Shown: positions 48,346 to 56,760, counted from the first letter of the stretch. The stretch is 64,000 nucleotides of DNA from Bacteroides luti (GCF_900128905.1 NZ_FQTV01000001.1:1-64000), one strand, 5' to 3'. A program made the numbers and translations. Notes: generated by a model not told the origin, from the letters alone.

Positions 48346-48723
48346 TTAATGAGTAGCAAGTAAGATAAGACCAGCAGCTCCTAAGATTGCTCCGGCTACC
48401 TTAGCACCATCATTGTGGTGATGGCATCTGCGTTCGTATCTTTCTCTTCTGCATTGATCTTCTCTGTATCTCATTTCGCGTTCTCTTTCTTCACGCAAGT
48501 CTCTGTAATCATCATACCTTCTGTTATCTCTATATGTATAGCGATCACAGTCTCTGTCACCTCTGTAGTAATCGTGGCGATCACAATCTCTTCCGTTTTC
48601 ATAACTTATAATAACTTCTGTTCTTGCAACTTTGTGGCGGTGTCCATATCCGTGTCCTGCCATAGCAACTGAGCTCATTGATACCATTATAATGGCAACT
48701 AATGATAAAAAAATCTTCTTCAT
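48346..48723 (-). CDS. Small exported Arg/His/Asp-rich protein, copy 1
   Basis: 125 residues: signal peptide (about 1-22, SLVAIIMVSMSSVAMA), then a strongly charged, low-complexity middle with HGYGHRHK, repeated Asp/Arg/Tyr (CDRHDYYRGDRDCDRYTYRD), an Arg/Glu stretch and a Cys/His patch RRCHHHND. It ends in a hydrophobic glycine-zipper-like helix (VAGAILGAAGLILLATH). Metal or nucleic-acid/anion binding would fit the composition but is unproven. It is a paralogue of 51999-52349. Each copy is divergent from a homologous alpha/beta hydrolase gene and has the same operator. Confidence 0.75.
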   Translation of the reverse strand: MKKIFLSLVAIIMVSMSSVAMAGHGYGHRHKVARTEVIISYENGRDCDRHDYYRGDRDCDRYTYRDNRRYDDYRDLREEREREMRYREDQCRRERYERRCHHHNDGAKVAGAILGAAGLILLATH

Positions 48724-48768
48724 AAATACTCGTTTTAGTGAATTAGTAATCTAGTTTTTTGTTATGCA

Positions 48769-48777
48769 GCAAATATA
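48769..48777 (-). promoter_or_regulatory. -7 promoter element of exported protein copy 1
   Basis: Minus-strand TATATTTGC, a perfect TAnnTTTGC, with no TTTG at -33, as expected for an activator-dependent promoter. Confidence 0.68.
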
Positions 48778-48805
48778 TAGCGAGGAGAATATCCTTTGCA
48801 GAGAT

Positions 48806-48835
48806 AATCCCCAATGTTTTATAGGAATTTCCCTA
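48806..48835 (-). promoter_or_regulatory. 21-bp-spaced direct-repeat operator, copy 1
   Basis: Reading the minus strand: TAGGGAAAT (48835-48827) and TTGGGGATT (48814-48806), starts 21 bp apart and 29 bp upstream of the -7 box. The same pair at the same distance occurs at 52433-52462. Confidence 0.75.
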
Positions 48836-48938
48836 ATATGGAAATTATCAATGATTAGAATATTTTTATTGTAAAAATGATTCATATTTTTATTCTTTGT
48901 TTTATCTTCGTATTCAATTAAATTATAAATCTACTTAT

Positions 48939-50321
48939 ATGAGAAAAGGAATTATTTCGTTTTTATTTATATTCTGTTCTTTAGGCGCTTTTGCTCAGGA
49001 CATAGTAGGCGATTGGAATGGAGCACTTAACGTTCAGGGGACGAAGTTGCACTTGGTATTCCATTTTAAAAACGATAACGGTGCGTATAAAGGTACTTTA
49101 GATAGTCCGGATCAATCAGCAAAAGGAATACCCTTGTCAAGCGTTTCTTTCAAGGACTCTCTGGTTAATGCGCAGATAACCTCCATGATGATTGATTATT
49201 CCGGTAAATGGGATGGAAAAACCATAAAAGGTACATTTAAGCAAGCTGGAATGACTCTACCGCTTGATCTAGAAGCCGGAGAAATTGTGGTAAACCGTCC
49301 GCAGGAACCGAAAGCTCCTTTTCCTTACAAAGCTGAAGAGGTGACTTTCAAGAATGATAAAGCTGGTATTACCTTTGCGGGAACGCTTACTTATCCAAAA
49401 GAAAAGGGTACATATCCGGCAGTGGTATTAATTACAGGCAGTGGTCCACAGAATCGTGATGAAGAGCTCTTCGGGCATAAATCATTTCTTGTTATTGCCG
49501 ACTATCTTACCCGCCATGGTATAGCTGTTTTACGCTTCGACGACAGAGGTACAGGAAAATCCGGAGGTGCTTTTAAAGGAGCTACAACAACCGATTTTGC
49601 TACCGATGTACAGGCTGCCGTTAATTATCTGCAAGGCAGAACAGAAATCAACAAGAAGAAGATTGGATTGGTAGGGCATAGCGAGGGAGGTATAATAGCT
49701 CCGATAGTTGCTTCTACCGATAAGAATATATCTTTCATTGTATTGCTTGCCGGACCCGGTGTTTCGGGAGATAAGATCATAATACAGCAAACTAAAGACT
49801 TGGCCGGCGATTCTATGCCTGAAGCTGAAAAGGAGAAATTGGTTAAAGTTCCGGCTGATTGCTTTAAGATTCTCTCTCAATATCCTGGAGAATCTGCTCG
49901 TGCAGAGTTAGAGAAGTACTTTAAAGACAATAAAGACAGTGTGTTTGCTTACCAGAAAGTTCCGGTAGATCATCAGCAGGATTATGTTAATGGAATGATA
50001 AAACAATTTATGGATCCATGGTCTCGCTGTTTCCTTAGCTTAGATCCCGTAACGTATCTCACTAAAGTACATTGTCCGGTTCTGGCTTTGAATGGCACAA
50101 AAGACAGACAGGTTAATGCAGATATCAATCTTACTGAAATAAGGAAAGCGCTTAAAATAGCCGGAAACAAGAATTTCCAGACAATGAGTATTATAGGATT
50201 GAATCACATGTTTCAGGAGTGTAAAACAGGGATGACTACCGAGTATGCTAGTATTGAGCAGACTTTCTCTCCACAAGCACTTGAACTAATTGGAAAGTTT
50301 ATTTCAGATGTTACAAAATAA
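48939..50321 (+). CDS. Exported alpha/beta hydrolase, copy 1
   Basis: 460 residues from MRKGIISFLFIF: signal peptide (about 1-19, cut near FAQ), then a beta-rich N-terminal domain of about 110 residues (DIVGDWNGALNVQGTKLHLV), then an alpha/beta hydrolase domain (about 130-450). The nucleophile elbow is GHSEGG (about residues 246-251), the oxyanion region is ITGSGPQNRD, RFDDRGTGKSGG is a typical esterase loop, and NHMFQEC carries the likely catalytic His. Substrate unknown; an ester- or peptide-cleaving envelope enzyme is likely. A close paralogue lies at 52566. Confidence 0.85.
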   Translation: MRKGIISFLFIFCSLGAFAQDIVGDWNGALNVQGTKLHLVFHFKNDNGAYKGTLDSPDQSAKGIPLSSVSFKDSLVNAQITSMMIDYSGKWDGKTIKGTFKQAGMTLPLDLEAGEIVVNRPQEPKAPFPYKAEEVTFKNDKAGITFAGTLTYPKEKGTYPAVVLITGSGPQNRDEELFGHKSFLVIADYLTRHGIAVLRFDDRGTGKSGGAFKGATTTDFATDVQAAVNYLQGRTEINKKKIGLVGHSEGGIIAPIVASTDKNISFIVLLAGPGVSGDKIIIQQTKDLAGDSMPEAEKEKLVKVPADCFKILSQYPGESARAELEKYFKDNKDSVFAYQKVPVDHQQDYVNGMIKQFMDPWSRCFLSLDPVTYLTKVHCPVLALNGTKDRQVNADINLTEIRKALKIAGNKNFQTMSIIGLNHMFQECKTGMTTEYASIEQTFSPQALELIGKFISDVTK

Positions 50322-50355
50322 ATTCTAAGCTAGTTAGCTCACTTATATAAAATGC

Positions 50356-50385
50356 AAAGAGGCTCTGTAAAAGGAGCCTTTTTTG
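50356..50385 (+). terminator. Terminator after hydrolase copy 1
   Basis: AGGCTC (50360-50365) pairs with GAGCCT (50374-50379), followed by a T run. Confidence 0.75.
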
Positions 50386-50538
50386 CGTTTTATACTTTTA
50401 TGGATTGCATAATTAAGCTCACAGATAAAACCAACCAACCTTTCTGTTTGTTAAAGTGAAAAGATTCTGATATTAATACATTATTATTCCATCTAAATGA
50501 TATCTTTGTTAGCATAACCCTTAATAAATCAGGAAACT

Positions 50539-51456
50539 ATGAAAACAAAACTTCTATTCTGTATATTATTTGTTACCACTTTATTTTCCTGCACAAGCAA
50601 GGATAAAACTGTCTCAGAAGCCGAGAAAGGCATAATAAAGAAAGAGGTAAAGAAGATAGTGAATATGTTCTTTGTAGGCTGTGAGCAAACCGATTTTAGT
50701 CTGGTAATGAAAACAATGAACTATTCTCCTAAATTCAGATACATTTATAATGGCAATGTTTTAACCTACGAAGATTGTATTTCTATATTCAAGCCTCTCT
50801 TTAAAACTCAGGAAGGGCAGAAATTTAATATACTGGACGAGAAATATGAGATTCTTGATAATTCAACAGTGCTGTATACGGCAAAGATAAATAGTCGTAC
50901 AGATTATAAAGACGGACATTACATTCAGGTAGATCAGGGAGTTATATTTTTCGTCTTTAAACGGATTGATGTAAGATGGCAGATTCTATACGGAGTAGAA
51001 TCAACGGTAGAAAAGACTGTAAATGATAACAAGAAAAGAGATCTTAATCAGATAAAACTGTTTAAACAATTTGCCGGAACGTGGAAAGGTAAGCTAAGTA
51101 AGGACAGTACTTTTGTGTGGACAGGAAAATACTCCAATAGCAAAATTGAAGGTAACTTCAAGGTTTTGGTGAAGAAGAAAACAGTCGTGGAAGCCAAAGT
51201 TCTAAATGTATATGATAAAAGCACCGATACATTTATTGAAACCGAGATTTATAAAGGATCTCATCCAATGGTCTTTGTATCGCGGTTTACTTCAAATAAA
51301 ATATGTGAAGCGGTTCCTTTTAAAGATTCCTCAGACCCTGAGCAAGCAAAGCTAAAAACCCGATTCGAGTTTAAAAGGCCCGATATGTTTGTTCAGATAA
51401 CCACCCTGAATAACACGCCGATTGATACTCTTATCTGTTATCGGATAAAGAAATAA
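50539..51456 (+). CDS. Hypothetical NTF2-like lipoprotein
   Basis: 305 residues with a lipoprotein signal (lipobox LFSC, Cys at about residue 18). Residues about 30-165 look like an NTF2/SnoaL-type domain (KIVNMFFVGCEQTDFSLVMK ... WQILYGVEST). The C-terminal half (about 175-305) is a separate beta-rich domain with GTWKGKLSKDSTFVWTGKYS. The N-terminal domain resembles the lipoprotein at 37079. Its 3' end and downstream flank have been tandemly duplicated (51444-51780). No function assigned. Confidence 0.66.
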   Translation: MKTKLLFCILFVTTLFSCTSKDKTVSEAEKGIIKKEVKKIVNMFFVGCEQTDFSLVMKTMNYSPKFRYIYNGNVLTYEDCISIFKPLFKTQEGQKFNILDEKYEILDNSTVLYTAKINSRTDYKDGHYIQVDQGVIFFVFKRIDVRWQILYGVESTVEKTVNDNKKRDLNQIKLFKQFAGTWKGKLSKDSTFVWTGKYSNSKIEGNFKVLVKKKTVVEAKVLNVYDKSTDTFIETEIYKGSHPMVFVSRFTSNKICEAVPFKDSSDPEQAKLKTRFEFKRPDMFVQITTLNNTPIDTLICYRIKK

Positions 51457-51780
51457 TCATTGATGGTTGGAAACTTAACGTGGTAAGGTTTTCTTTTATG
51501 ATATTTTTTAGTTTGCTCCAGCTCATAGCTCTCTCTGGTAAGCATTCGAAGCTTCTGATATCTGTTTTGGATAAAGAAATAATCACTGATGTTTGGGAGC
51601 TGAGGCTGGGTAAATAATTTTTGAATTTACTCCAGCCCATTGCTCTCTGGTAAGTACTTAAAGCTTTTATGAGAACAAATACTTTGTGCTTTAGGCCATA
51701 ATTTAGGGAATTGTTCAATGTTCTTTTGGTAAAAATGACTTGTACTCTAGCTCATTGCTTTCTGATAAGCACATAATGCC
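51444..51780. repeat. Decaying tandem duplication of a gene 3' end and its flank
   Basis: GATAAAGAAATAATCA, which contains the stop codon of the lipoprotein gene, recurs at 51570 (126 bp later). A second segment, CTCCAGC(T/C)CATNGCTCTCT followed by GGTAAG, occurs at 51515, 51629 and 51744 (114 and 115 bp apart). It spans about 340 bp without any other gene; the copies are increasingly degenerate. A minus-strand ORF here (51431-51718) reflects the 126-bp period. Confidence 0.78.
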
Positions 51781-51846
51781 TTAGTGATAACATAGACTTT
51801 GTACTTCTTCTCTTTCTATAAGTAATTAATATGTTTAATCAGAAAA

Positions 51847-51892
51847 AAATCTGCGGTAACGATGTAGAACGAATCGTTAACCGCAGATTTAT
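51847..51892. terminator. Terminator between convergent units
   Basis: AAATCTGCGG...AACGAT (51847-51863) pairs with ATCGTTAACCGCAGATTT (51873-51890), with one bulged base. A-rich and T-rich flanks suit both strands. Confidence 0.8.
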
Positions 51893-51998
51893 ATTAAAAT
51901 TTGAGTTGTAGAATATCAAGTCTTTTTGTTTAGGTTTGCTACCATATATGCATCACCCCGGTACTTTTACTAGTGATCCCTACTTTTACTGGTGATTT

Positions 51999-52349
51999 TT
52001 AATGACCGGAATTCATTAGAACGAGAGCTGCTGTTCCAAGAACTGCACCTGCTACTACAGCATCTTTATTGTGATGATGATGTCTGCAATCATAGCATCT
52101 GTTATCATATCTATGCTTTCTGCATTTAACTCTATGATCTCTTTCCTGGCAAAACCTTTCATTCCTGTAACCGTCATATCTTCTTTTGTCATGGCGGATA
52201 TAATGACCTCTGCCTCTATTGTTCTCGTGTATCACAATAACTTCTGTGCGATTACCTTTGTGATGATGTCCTCCCTTATTGGAAGCCATACAAGCTGAAC
52301 TCACTGATACCATTATAATGGCAACTAATGATAAAATTATCTTTTTCAT
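51999..52349 (-). CDS. Small exported Arg/His-rich protein, copy 2
   Basis: 116 residues: signal peptide (about 1-22, SLVAIIMVSVSSACMA), then KGGHHHKGNR, an Arg/Tyr/Asp-rich middle (RHDKRRYDGYRNERFCQERD) and CYDCRHHHHNKD, ending in the same glycine-rich hydrophobic helix (VVAGAVLGTAALVLMNSGH). It shares the signal peptide and architecture with 48346-48723. The middle has diverged in sequence while keeping composition, suggesting selection on charge and His/Cys content rather than fold. Confidence 0.75.
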   Translation of the reverse strand: MKKIILSLVAIIMVSVSSACMASNKGGHHHKGNRTEVIVIHENNRGRGHYIRHDKRRYDGYRNERFCQERDHRVKCRKHRYDNRCYDCRHHHHNKDAVVAGAVLGTAALVLMNSGH

Positions 52350-52395
52350 AACGCTTAATTTTTTTAGTTTAATATCTGGTCTGTTTTGTTATGTG

Positions 52396-52404
52396 GCAAA
52401 AATA
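52396..52404 (-). promoter_or_regulatory. -7 promoter element of exported protein copy 2
   Basis: Minus-strand TATTTTTGC, a perfect TAnnTTTGC, again without a -33 TTTG. Confidence 0.68.
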
Positions 52405-52432
52405 AGATGAGAAAATTCTATTGGCTAAAGAT

Positions 52433-52462
52433 ATTCCCCAATCTTTAATAGGAATTTCCCTA
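52433..52462 (-). promoter_or_regulatory. 21-bp-spaced direct-repeat operator, copy 2
   Basis: Minus-strand TAGGGAAAT (52462-52454) and TTGGGGAAT (52441-52433), starts 21 bp apart and 29 bp upstream of the -7 box, exactly as in copy 1. Confidence 0.75.
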
Positions 52463-52565
52463 AAAAGAGATTGACTGTTTTTATTTGGGTAACTATTTAA
52501 AGATTAGATGATTATAATTTCAAAAAGATTTTGTAATTTTATATTTCAGAAAAAAACGTAATATT

Positions 52566-53957
52566 ATGAAGACAAGAACCTTATTCCTTTTTTTGTTAGT
52601 ATGGAATTCTCTTAGCGTCTGTGCACAGGAAATAGCTGGAGATTGGAATGGCATACTTGAAGTTCGGGGAACCAAACTGACTTTAGTTTTTCATTTTAAT
52701 TGTAATAATGGTTTGTATACAGGAACTATGGATAGTCCGGATCAGTCGGCAAAAGGAATTCCAATAACAAGTGTTACGTTTAAAGATTCATTGCTAAACG
52801 TTACCTTAACTCCGCTACAAGCTGAATATTCGGGTAAATGGGATGGTAAGTCCTTAAAAGGAACTTTTAAACAGATGGGCATGTCATTCCCTTTAGATCT
52901 TGAAAAAGGAGTGCTAAAAAGAAATCGTCCACAGGAACCAAAGGCACCGTTTCCTTATAACGTAGAGGATGTAACGTTCTTAAATGCAAAAGATGGTATT
53001 TCGTTAGCAGGAACGTTGACCTTTCCAAAGGGAAAAGTGAATAGCAAGTATCCAGCTGTAGTGATGATTACAGGCAGTGGAGCCGAGAATCGTGATGAAG
53101 AGATATTTGATCATAAACCTTTCTGGATTATAGCCGATTACCTAACCCGTAAAGGCATAGCTGTATTACGCTTTGATGACCGTGGATTTGGAAAGTCGGG
53201 TGGTGTATATAAAGGCGCTACATCTGCCGATTTTGCTAAAGATGTTGAGGCTGCAGTAGCTTATCTAAGAACACGAAAAGATATCAATAAAAAGAAGATC
53301 GGATTGATGGGGCATAGCGAAGGAGGTATTATTGCTCCAATGGTTGCTTCCACCGATAAGAAGATTGCCTTTATTGTTTTATTGGCCGGACCGGGTTTAT
53401 CTGGTGAAAAGATTCTGATTCAACAAGGTGAAGATTTACTTGGAGACTCTTATTCAGAAGAAGCTAAGCAATCATTGGCAAAGATCCATAAAGGAAGTGC
53501 CGATATATTGCGTCAATTTCCCGGAGAAAGTGCCCGTTCTCAGTTACAGAAGTTTTATAAGGAAAAGGAACAGGATATTTGTTCTATTCTTAAATTTGAC
53601 ACAAAACAGGGAGATATCTTCATTAATAGTATGATTAACCATTTTATGGATCCCTGGTTCCGTTCTTTCTTGCTTACCAATCCGGCCGATTATTTAGTGA
53701 AGGTCAAATGCCCTGTATTAGCTTTGAATGGAACGAAAGACAGACAAGTTCGCGCAGAAGAGAATCTGGATGGAATAATGAGAGCTTTGAATAAAGGTGG
53801 AAACAGAAATGTTGAAACTACCAGCATATATCCGTTGAATCATCTTTTTCAGGAATGCAAAACGGGAATGCCTGCCGAGTATGGAGCGATAGAAGAGACC
53901 TTCTCTCCCAAAGCACTTGATAAAATTTGGGAATGGTATTCAAGAAAAATAAAATGA
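52566..53957 (+). CDS. Exported alpha/beta hydrolase, copy 2
   Basis: 463 residues, signal peptide about 1-20 (cut near CAQ). Same layout as 48939-50321: beta-rich N-terminal domain (AGDWNGILEVRGTKLTLV), then the hydrolase domain with ITGSGAENRDEE, RFDDRGFGKSGG and GHSEGG at about residues 254-259, and a C-terminal NHLFQECKTGMP. It is clearly the product of duplication with its divergent small-gene partner. Divergence between the copies is moderate and both keep the catalytic motifs, so both are probably functional. Confidence 0.85.
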   Translation: MKTRTLFLFLLVWNSLSVCAQEIAGDWNGILEVRGTKLTLVFHFNCNNGLYTGTMDSPDQSAKGIPITSVTFKDSLLNVTLTPLQAEYSGKWDGKSLKGTFKQMGMSFPLDLEKGVLKRNRPQEPKAPFPYNVEDVTFLNAKDGISLAGTLTFPKGKVNSKYPAVVMITGSGAENRDEEIFDHKPFWIIADYLTRKGIAVLRFDDRGFGKSGGVYKGATSADFAKDVEAAVAYLRTRKDINKKKIGLMGHSEGGIIAPMVASTDKKIAFIVLLAGPGLSGEKILIQQGEDLLGDSYSEEAKQSLAKIHKGSADILRQFPGESARSQLQKFYKEKEQDICSILKFDTKQGDIFINSMINHFMDPWFRSFLLTNPADYLVKVKCPVLALNGTKDRQVRAEENLDGIMRALNKGGNRNVETTSIYPLNHLFQECKTGMPAEYGAIEETFSPKALDKIWEWYSRKIK

Positions 53958-54046
53958 TTGAGATGAAAGATATCAGGAGATAGAATAACGGATCAGAATA
54001 GCCGCTTTTCCGATATAATTCTATATAAAGGGCTTATATGAAACTT

Positions 54047-54330
54047 TGAAGTGCCCCTAAAAGCTAGGCTTTTAATAATTAATTTATATTTGTGTGAGCT
54101 CGGTATTGTACCGGGCTCATACCTTTTAATCTAAGCTTAATTCTTTTATTGTTATACCACCAAATATATTTTCTTAGTTCTTCTTCAAAGTCTTCGATGG
54201 AACTGAATTTATTAATATAAAGCAGTTCATTCTTCATTAATCCAAAGAAATTTTCCATCATTGCATTGTCCAGACAGTTACCTTTACGAGACATACTTTG
54301 AATGATTCCTCTGTCCTTAAGCTACTTTTG
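54047..54330 (-). mobile_element. Remnant of an IS3-family element (IS150-like end)
   Basis: Starts at the terminal sequence TGAAGTGCCCCTAAAAGC (54047 onward), the conserved end type of IS3 relatives. It contains the 3' part of orfB and stops near 54330. The other end, orfA and most of orfB are missing, so it cannot move. Confidence 0.85.
54079..54294 (-). pseudogene. C-terminal fragment of IS3-family transposase (orfB)
   Basis: 71 codons matching the end of the rve integrase core: MSRKGNCLDNAMMENFFGLM, with the catalytic Glu, then WWYNNKRIKLRLKGMSPVQY. In frame upstream the sequence continues KDRGIIQS, as in intact transposases, then meets a TAG at about 54322. The DD residues of the DDE triad are lost. 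Inactive. Confidence 0.9.
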
Positions 54331-54334
54331 GTAT

Positions 54335-54772
54335 CTATACATAACCGTTATACTGATAGAACCTGATATGTTCATTTTCGTAGAACCCTACGTATTCTTT
54401 AAAGTTAGCGATAAGTCTTTCGGCAACCTGCCATTCGCTGGAGCAGATTACACTGTTTTCTCCTGTGTCAAAACATTCAAATTCGTCAATTATTCCGTAG
54501 GGGCTGTTATAGAATATATATTTCTCTTTATCGCTTAGCTTATCAAAAGCCAGTTCAATTACCCCTTCAATATAGTTTTCCAGAAAAGTAGTGTCGTCTA
54601 CAATAGTAGATCGGTAATAAACCACCAATGATTCGAAAGGATCAAGATTACCATAATTGCTATTGATAAGGTCATTAATGATTTTATCTGTAATAATGGA
54701 ATTTTGTGCAATTCTGAATACCTTTTTCTCGAGGTCTTCTGTTGAGGGAATTGATTTATTCATATCACTCAT
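54335..54772 (-). CDS. Hypothetical protein next to the IS remnant
   Basis: 145 residues if begun at MSDMNKSIPSTEDLEK (54772); 54763 and 54781 are alternative ATGs. The longer frame to 54901 overlaps the divergent thiamine-binding gene and is rejected. The sequence is acidic and helical (KVFRIAQNSIITDKIINDLI; YIEGVIELAFDKLSDKEKYI), with no signal peptide and no domain I recognise. Its stop lies within a few bases of the IS boundary, so the natural C-terminus may have been replaced. Confidence 0.6.
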   Translation of the reverse strand: MSDMNKSIPSTEDLEKKVFRIAQNSIITDKIINDLINSNYGNLDPFESLVVYYRSTIVDDTTFLENYIEGVIELAFDKLSDKEKYIFYNSPYGIIDEFECFDTGENSVICSSEWQVAERLIANFKEYVGFYENEHIRFYQYNGYV

Positions 54773-54850
54773 TTTTAGCATGCTGAATACAACAAAAGTA
54801 AGAATATAATTGCGATATTTACCCAATATTAACCAATAAATAATTGAGCT

Positions 54851-55144
54851 ATGTCTGTAGTAATGAATTTCGCTATTTTTCCCATGGATAAGGGAGAACA
54901 TGTGAGCCTTTACGTAAAGAAGGTTATTGAAATGATTGACGCTTTGCCTTGCAAAAGTCAGCTGACTTCAATGGGCACTATTGTAGAATGTGATACGATG
55001 GATGAATGTCTGTCGGTAATCTCGAAGGCTAATGCTATATTAGAAGAATGTACCAAACGTATTTATTGTACTGCTACTTTTGATAATAAACCAGGTCAGA
55101 AAGAACAAATGGAGCATAAGGTTAATGCTATCAGACAAATATGA
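54851..55144 (+). CDS. MTH1187/YkoF-type thiamine-binding protein
   Basis: 97 residues of the small ferredoxin-like MTH1187 family: NFAIFPMDKGEHVSLYVKKV near the N-terminus, LTSMGTIVE in the middle (conserved substrate loop) and IYCTATFDNKPG. Members bind thiamine or HMP-like ligands. It lies about 6.6 kb from thiD, so an accessory role in thiamine handling is plausible. The first ATG is accepted; nothing is missing. Confidence 0.85.
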   Translation: MSVVMNFAIFPMDKGEHVSLYVKKVIEMIDALPCKSQLTSMGTIVECDTMDECLSVISKANAILEECTKRIYCTATFDNKPGQKEQMEHKVNAIRQI

Positions 55145-55290
55145 TAAATCACTCTTTGATGAGGCTGAATTGCTTAATAATATAATTAATGTTAATTTAC
55201 TATAATTAATTGATATAAAAGAATCTTAAAATTGTTATAAAATGAACTGATAGATAGAGTATTGCGATTAATCCTTAAATCCAATCTGTT

Positions 55291-55926
55291 ATGAGAAAAC
55301 ATATCATCTATGTGTTCATGGCTATAAGCCTTTTAACACTACCATCCTGTAATGCTTATCGGTTGATAGTTCATAGCGATAACAATTTTATTTTGTATAC
55401 CCTTCTTCTAGGTGCTGCAATCTTTGCTCTTGTCGTCTTGTTCGTTGTATATAGCAATAAAAAAAGACGTGAAGATGTGGCAGAACATATATTGAACAGG
55501 CAAGGTTTGTCTGCAAGAGATTTCTTTGAAAGTGGAACTTACATAGGCGGTCATCCTTCTGTAACAGAGATAATACCTTCGCTTGTATTTAGAAGAACAC
55601 TGAAGGACTTTGTTTTTTATGTAAGACCGGCGAATGTATACCTACCGGCTGAAAAGTTTTCTATTCCTGTAGCGTCTGTTGTAAGCATTGAATTAGAAGA
55701 TACTTCAACTGTTGAAGAGAAAGTTACGGCTCATAGAATATTGCTTTTAGGTCCGTTTGCTCTGGCTTTCAAAAAGCAAATTAAAAGAGATTCATGCTTT
55801 GTATCGATTGAATGGAATGAAGGGAAACAGATATACAGTACTTATTTCTATTTTGATGGTTATAATGCAATGCTGAATGCCAACGAATTAAGATACAAAC
55901 TAATTGCTGAAATGAATAAATCATAA
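55291..55926 (+). CDS. Hypothetical membrane lipoprotein
   Basis: 211 residues: N-terminal signal with lipobox-like LPSC (Cys about residue 20), then a transmembrane helix (about 33-55, FILYTLLLGAAIFALVVLFV) and a cytoplasmic or periplasmic domain of about 150 residues. LPAEKFSIPVASVVSIELED, then AHRILLLGPFALAFKKQ, suggests a PH-like fold similar to small bacterial PH domains. Function unknown. A lipid anchor followed by a TM helix is unusual; the first segment could instead be a second TM. Confidence 0.62.
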   Translation: MRKHIIYVFMAISLLTLPSCNAYRLIVHSDNNFILYTLLLGAAIFALVVLFVVYSNKKRREDVAEHILNRQGLSARDFFESGTYIGGHPSVTEIIPSLVFRRTLKDFVFYVRPANVYLPAEKFSIPVASVVSIELEDTSTVEEKVTAHRILLLGPFALAFKKQIKRDSCFVSIEWNEGKQIYSTYFYFDGYNAMLNANELRYKLIAEMNKS

Positions 55927-55993
55927 AGTTGCGCTGAAGTTTCTTTCTCTTCCGAGGTGCTTTTTATTCTTCTGGAATAATATTTTTGTAATC

Positions 55994-56046
55994 CTGTACA
56001 AAACAATGAATTCTTCTGTACAAAAGAATCTATTCTTTTCTATAAG
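55994..56046. repeat. TGTACA array, locus 4 (2 intact sites + 1 decayed, inverted orientation)
   Basis: TGTACA at 55995 and 56017, 22 bp apart. The position of a third site (56039) holds TCTATA. The order of spacers (AAACAATGAATTCTTC, then AAAGAATCTATTCTTT) matches the reverse complement of locus 1, so this copy is inverted. Confidence 0.8.
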
Positions 56047-56076
56047 AATTCACAAATAAGTCTGGTTCTTTTTAAT

Positions 56077-56116
56077 AATTACGCCGGAGTACTGTTATAC
56101 TTCGGCGTAATTTTGT
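56077..56116. terminator. Terminator after the membrane lipoprotein gene
   Basis: AATTACGCCG (56077-56086) pairs with CGGCGTAATT (56103-56112), followed by TTT. The rest of 55927-56298 holds only the TGTACA array and AT-rich sequence. Confidence 0.78.
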
Positions 56117-56298
56117 GAATGATAGTTTTTAGGGAACTATTTCCATTACGGATTGTTTAGTTAATGGATGAGAAGTTATTTAAAAACAGGTCTACCCATC
56201 AAACGTGCAACGATTGTTTGCAAGTTCCTACGTTTCTTAATTTATTAATTAGTGCCAACCGGAGGGAACAGGAAAGCAATGACATTAAAATTAGATAA

Positions 56299-56721
56299 TA
56301 TGAAAAAACTATTGATAATATTTGGTCATTACAGCCTTCGCTATTCTTCTCGACAAAAGGAACAAAGTATTCTGAATCCGGATTTAAAATGACAGTTAAT
56401 CAAATGTATCTTGAATTACCTGTTAATATGCAGGCAAGAGTACACATTGAAGGTGATACTAATCTTCTTTTCTCAGCAGGTCCATATATTGCTTATGGAA
56501 TAGGAGGTAAAATCTCTTCAAATGTTAGTAGTAATGACGCTGATACCTTCGGTGATAATGGTCTCGATGAATTTGATGCCGGAGTGGGATTTGGTGTAGG
56601 ATTGGAATTCGGTAAGGTTCTTGTTGGTCTTGATGGACAGTTGGGTTTAACAAAACTAAACGATGTGGAGGGTGCAGCCAAAAATATAAACTTTAGTGTT
56701 ACACTTGGCTATAAATTCTAG
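56299..56721 (+). pseudogene. Porin-family outer-membrane protein with internal deletion and frameshift
   Basis: The start MKKLLIIF (56299) reads like a signal-peptide beginning but soon leaves the coding frame. In the next frame the sequence reads IWSLQPSLFFSTKGTKYSES and then continues openly from 56389 to 56721 as the last ~110 residues of a beta-barrel (LELPVNMQARV ... NINFSVTLGYKF-type ending, here AAKNINFSVTLGYKF). Intact relatives are about 200 residues, so roughly 80-100 residues, including most of the signal peptide and first strands, are lost with a frame change. The ORF from 56389 is not a real gene. Confidence 0.8.
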
Positions 56722-56760
56722 TTTATTTGTAAACGGTAATAGAGAGACAATTGAACACAA

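Noticed and set aside
51431..51718. Minus-strand 95-residue ORF with repeated peptide
   Set aside because: It lies over the 126-bp duplication of another gene's 3' end and starts within decaying repeats; no supporting signals.
56389..56721. Stand-alone 110-residue porin
   Set aside because: The barrel frame is already open upstream of the ATG and no export signal is in frame, so it is the tail of a broken gene.
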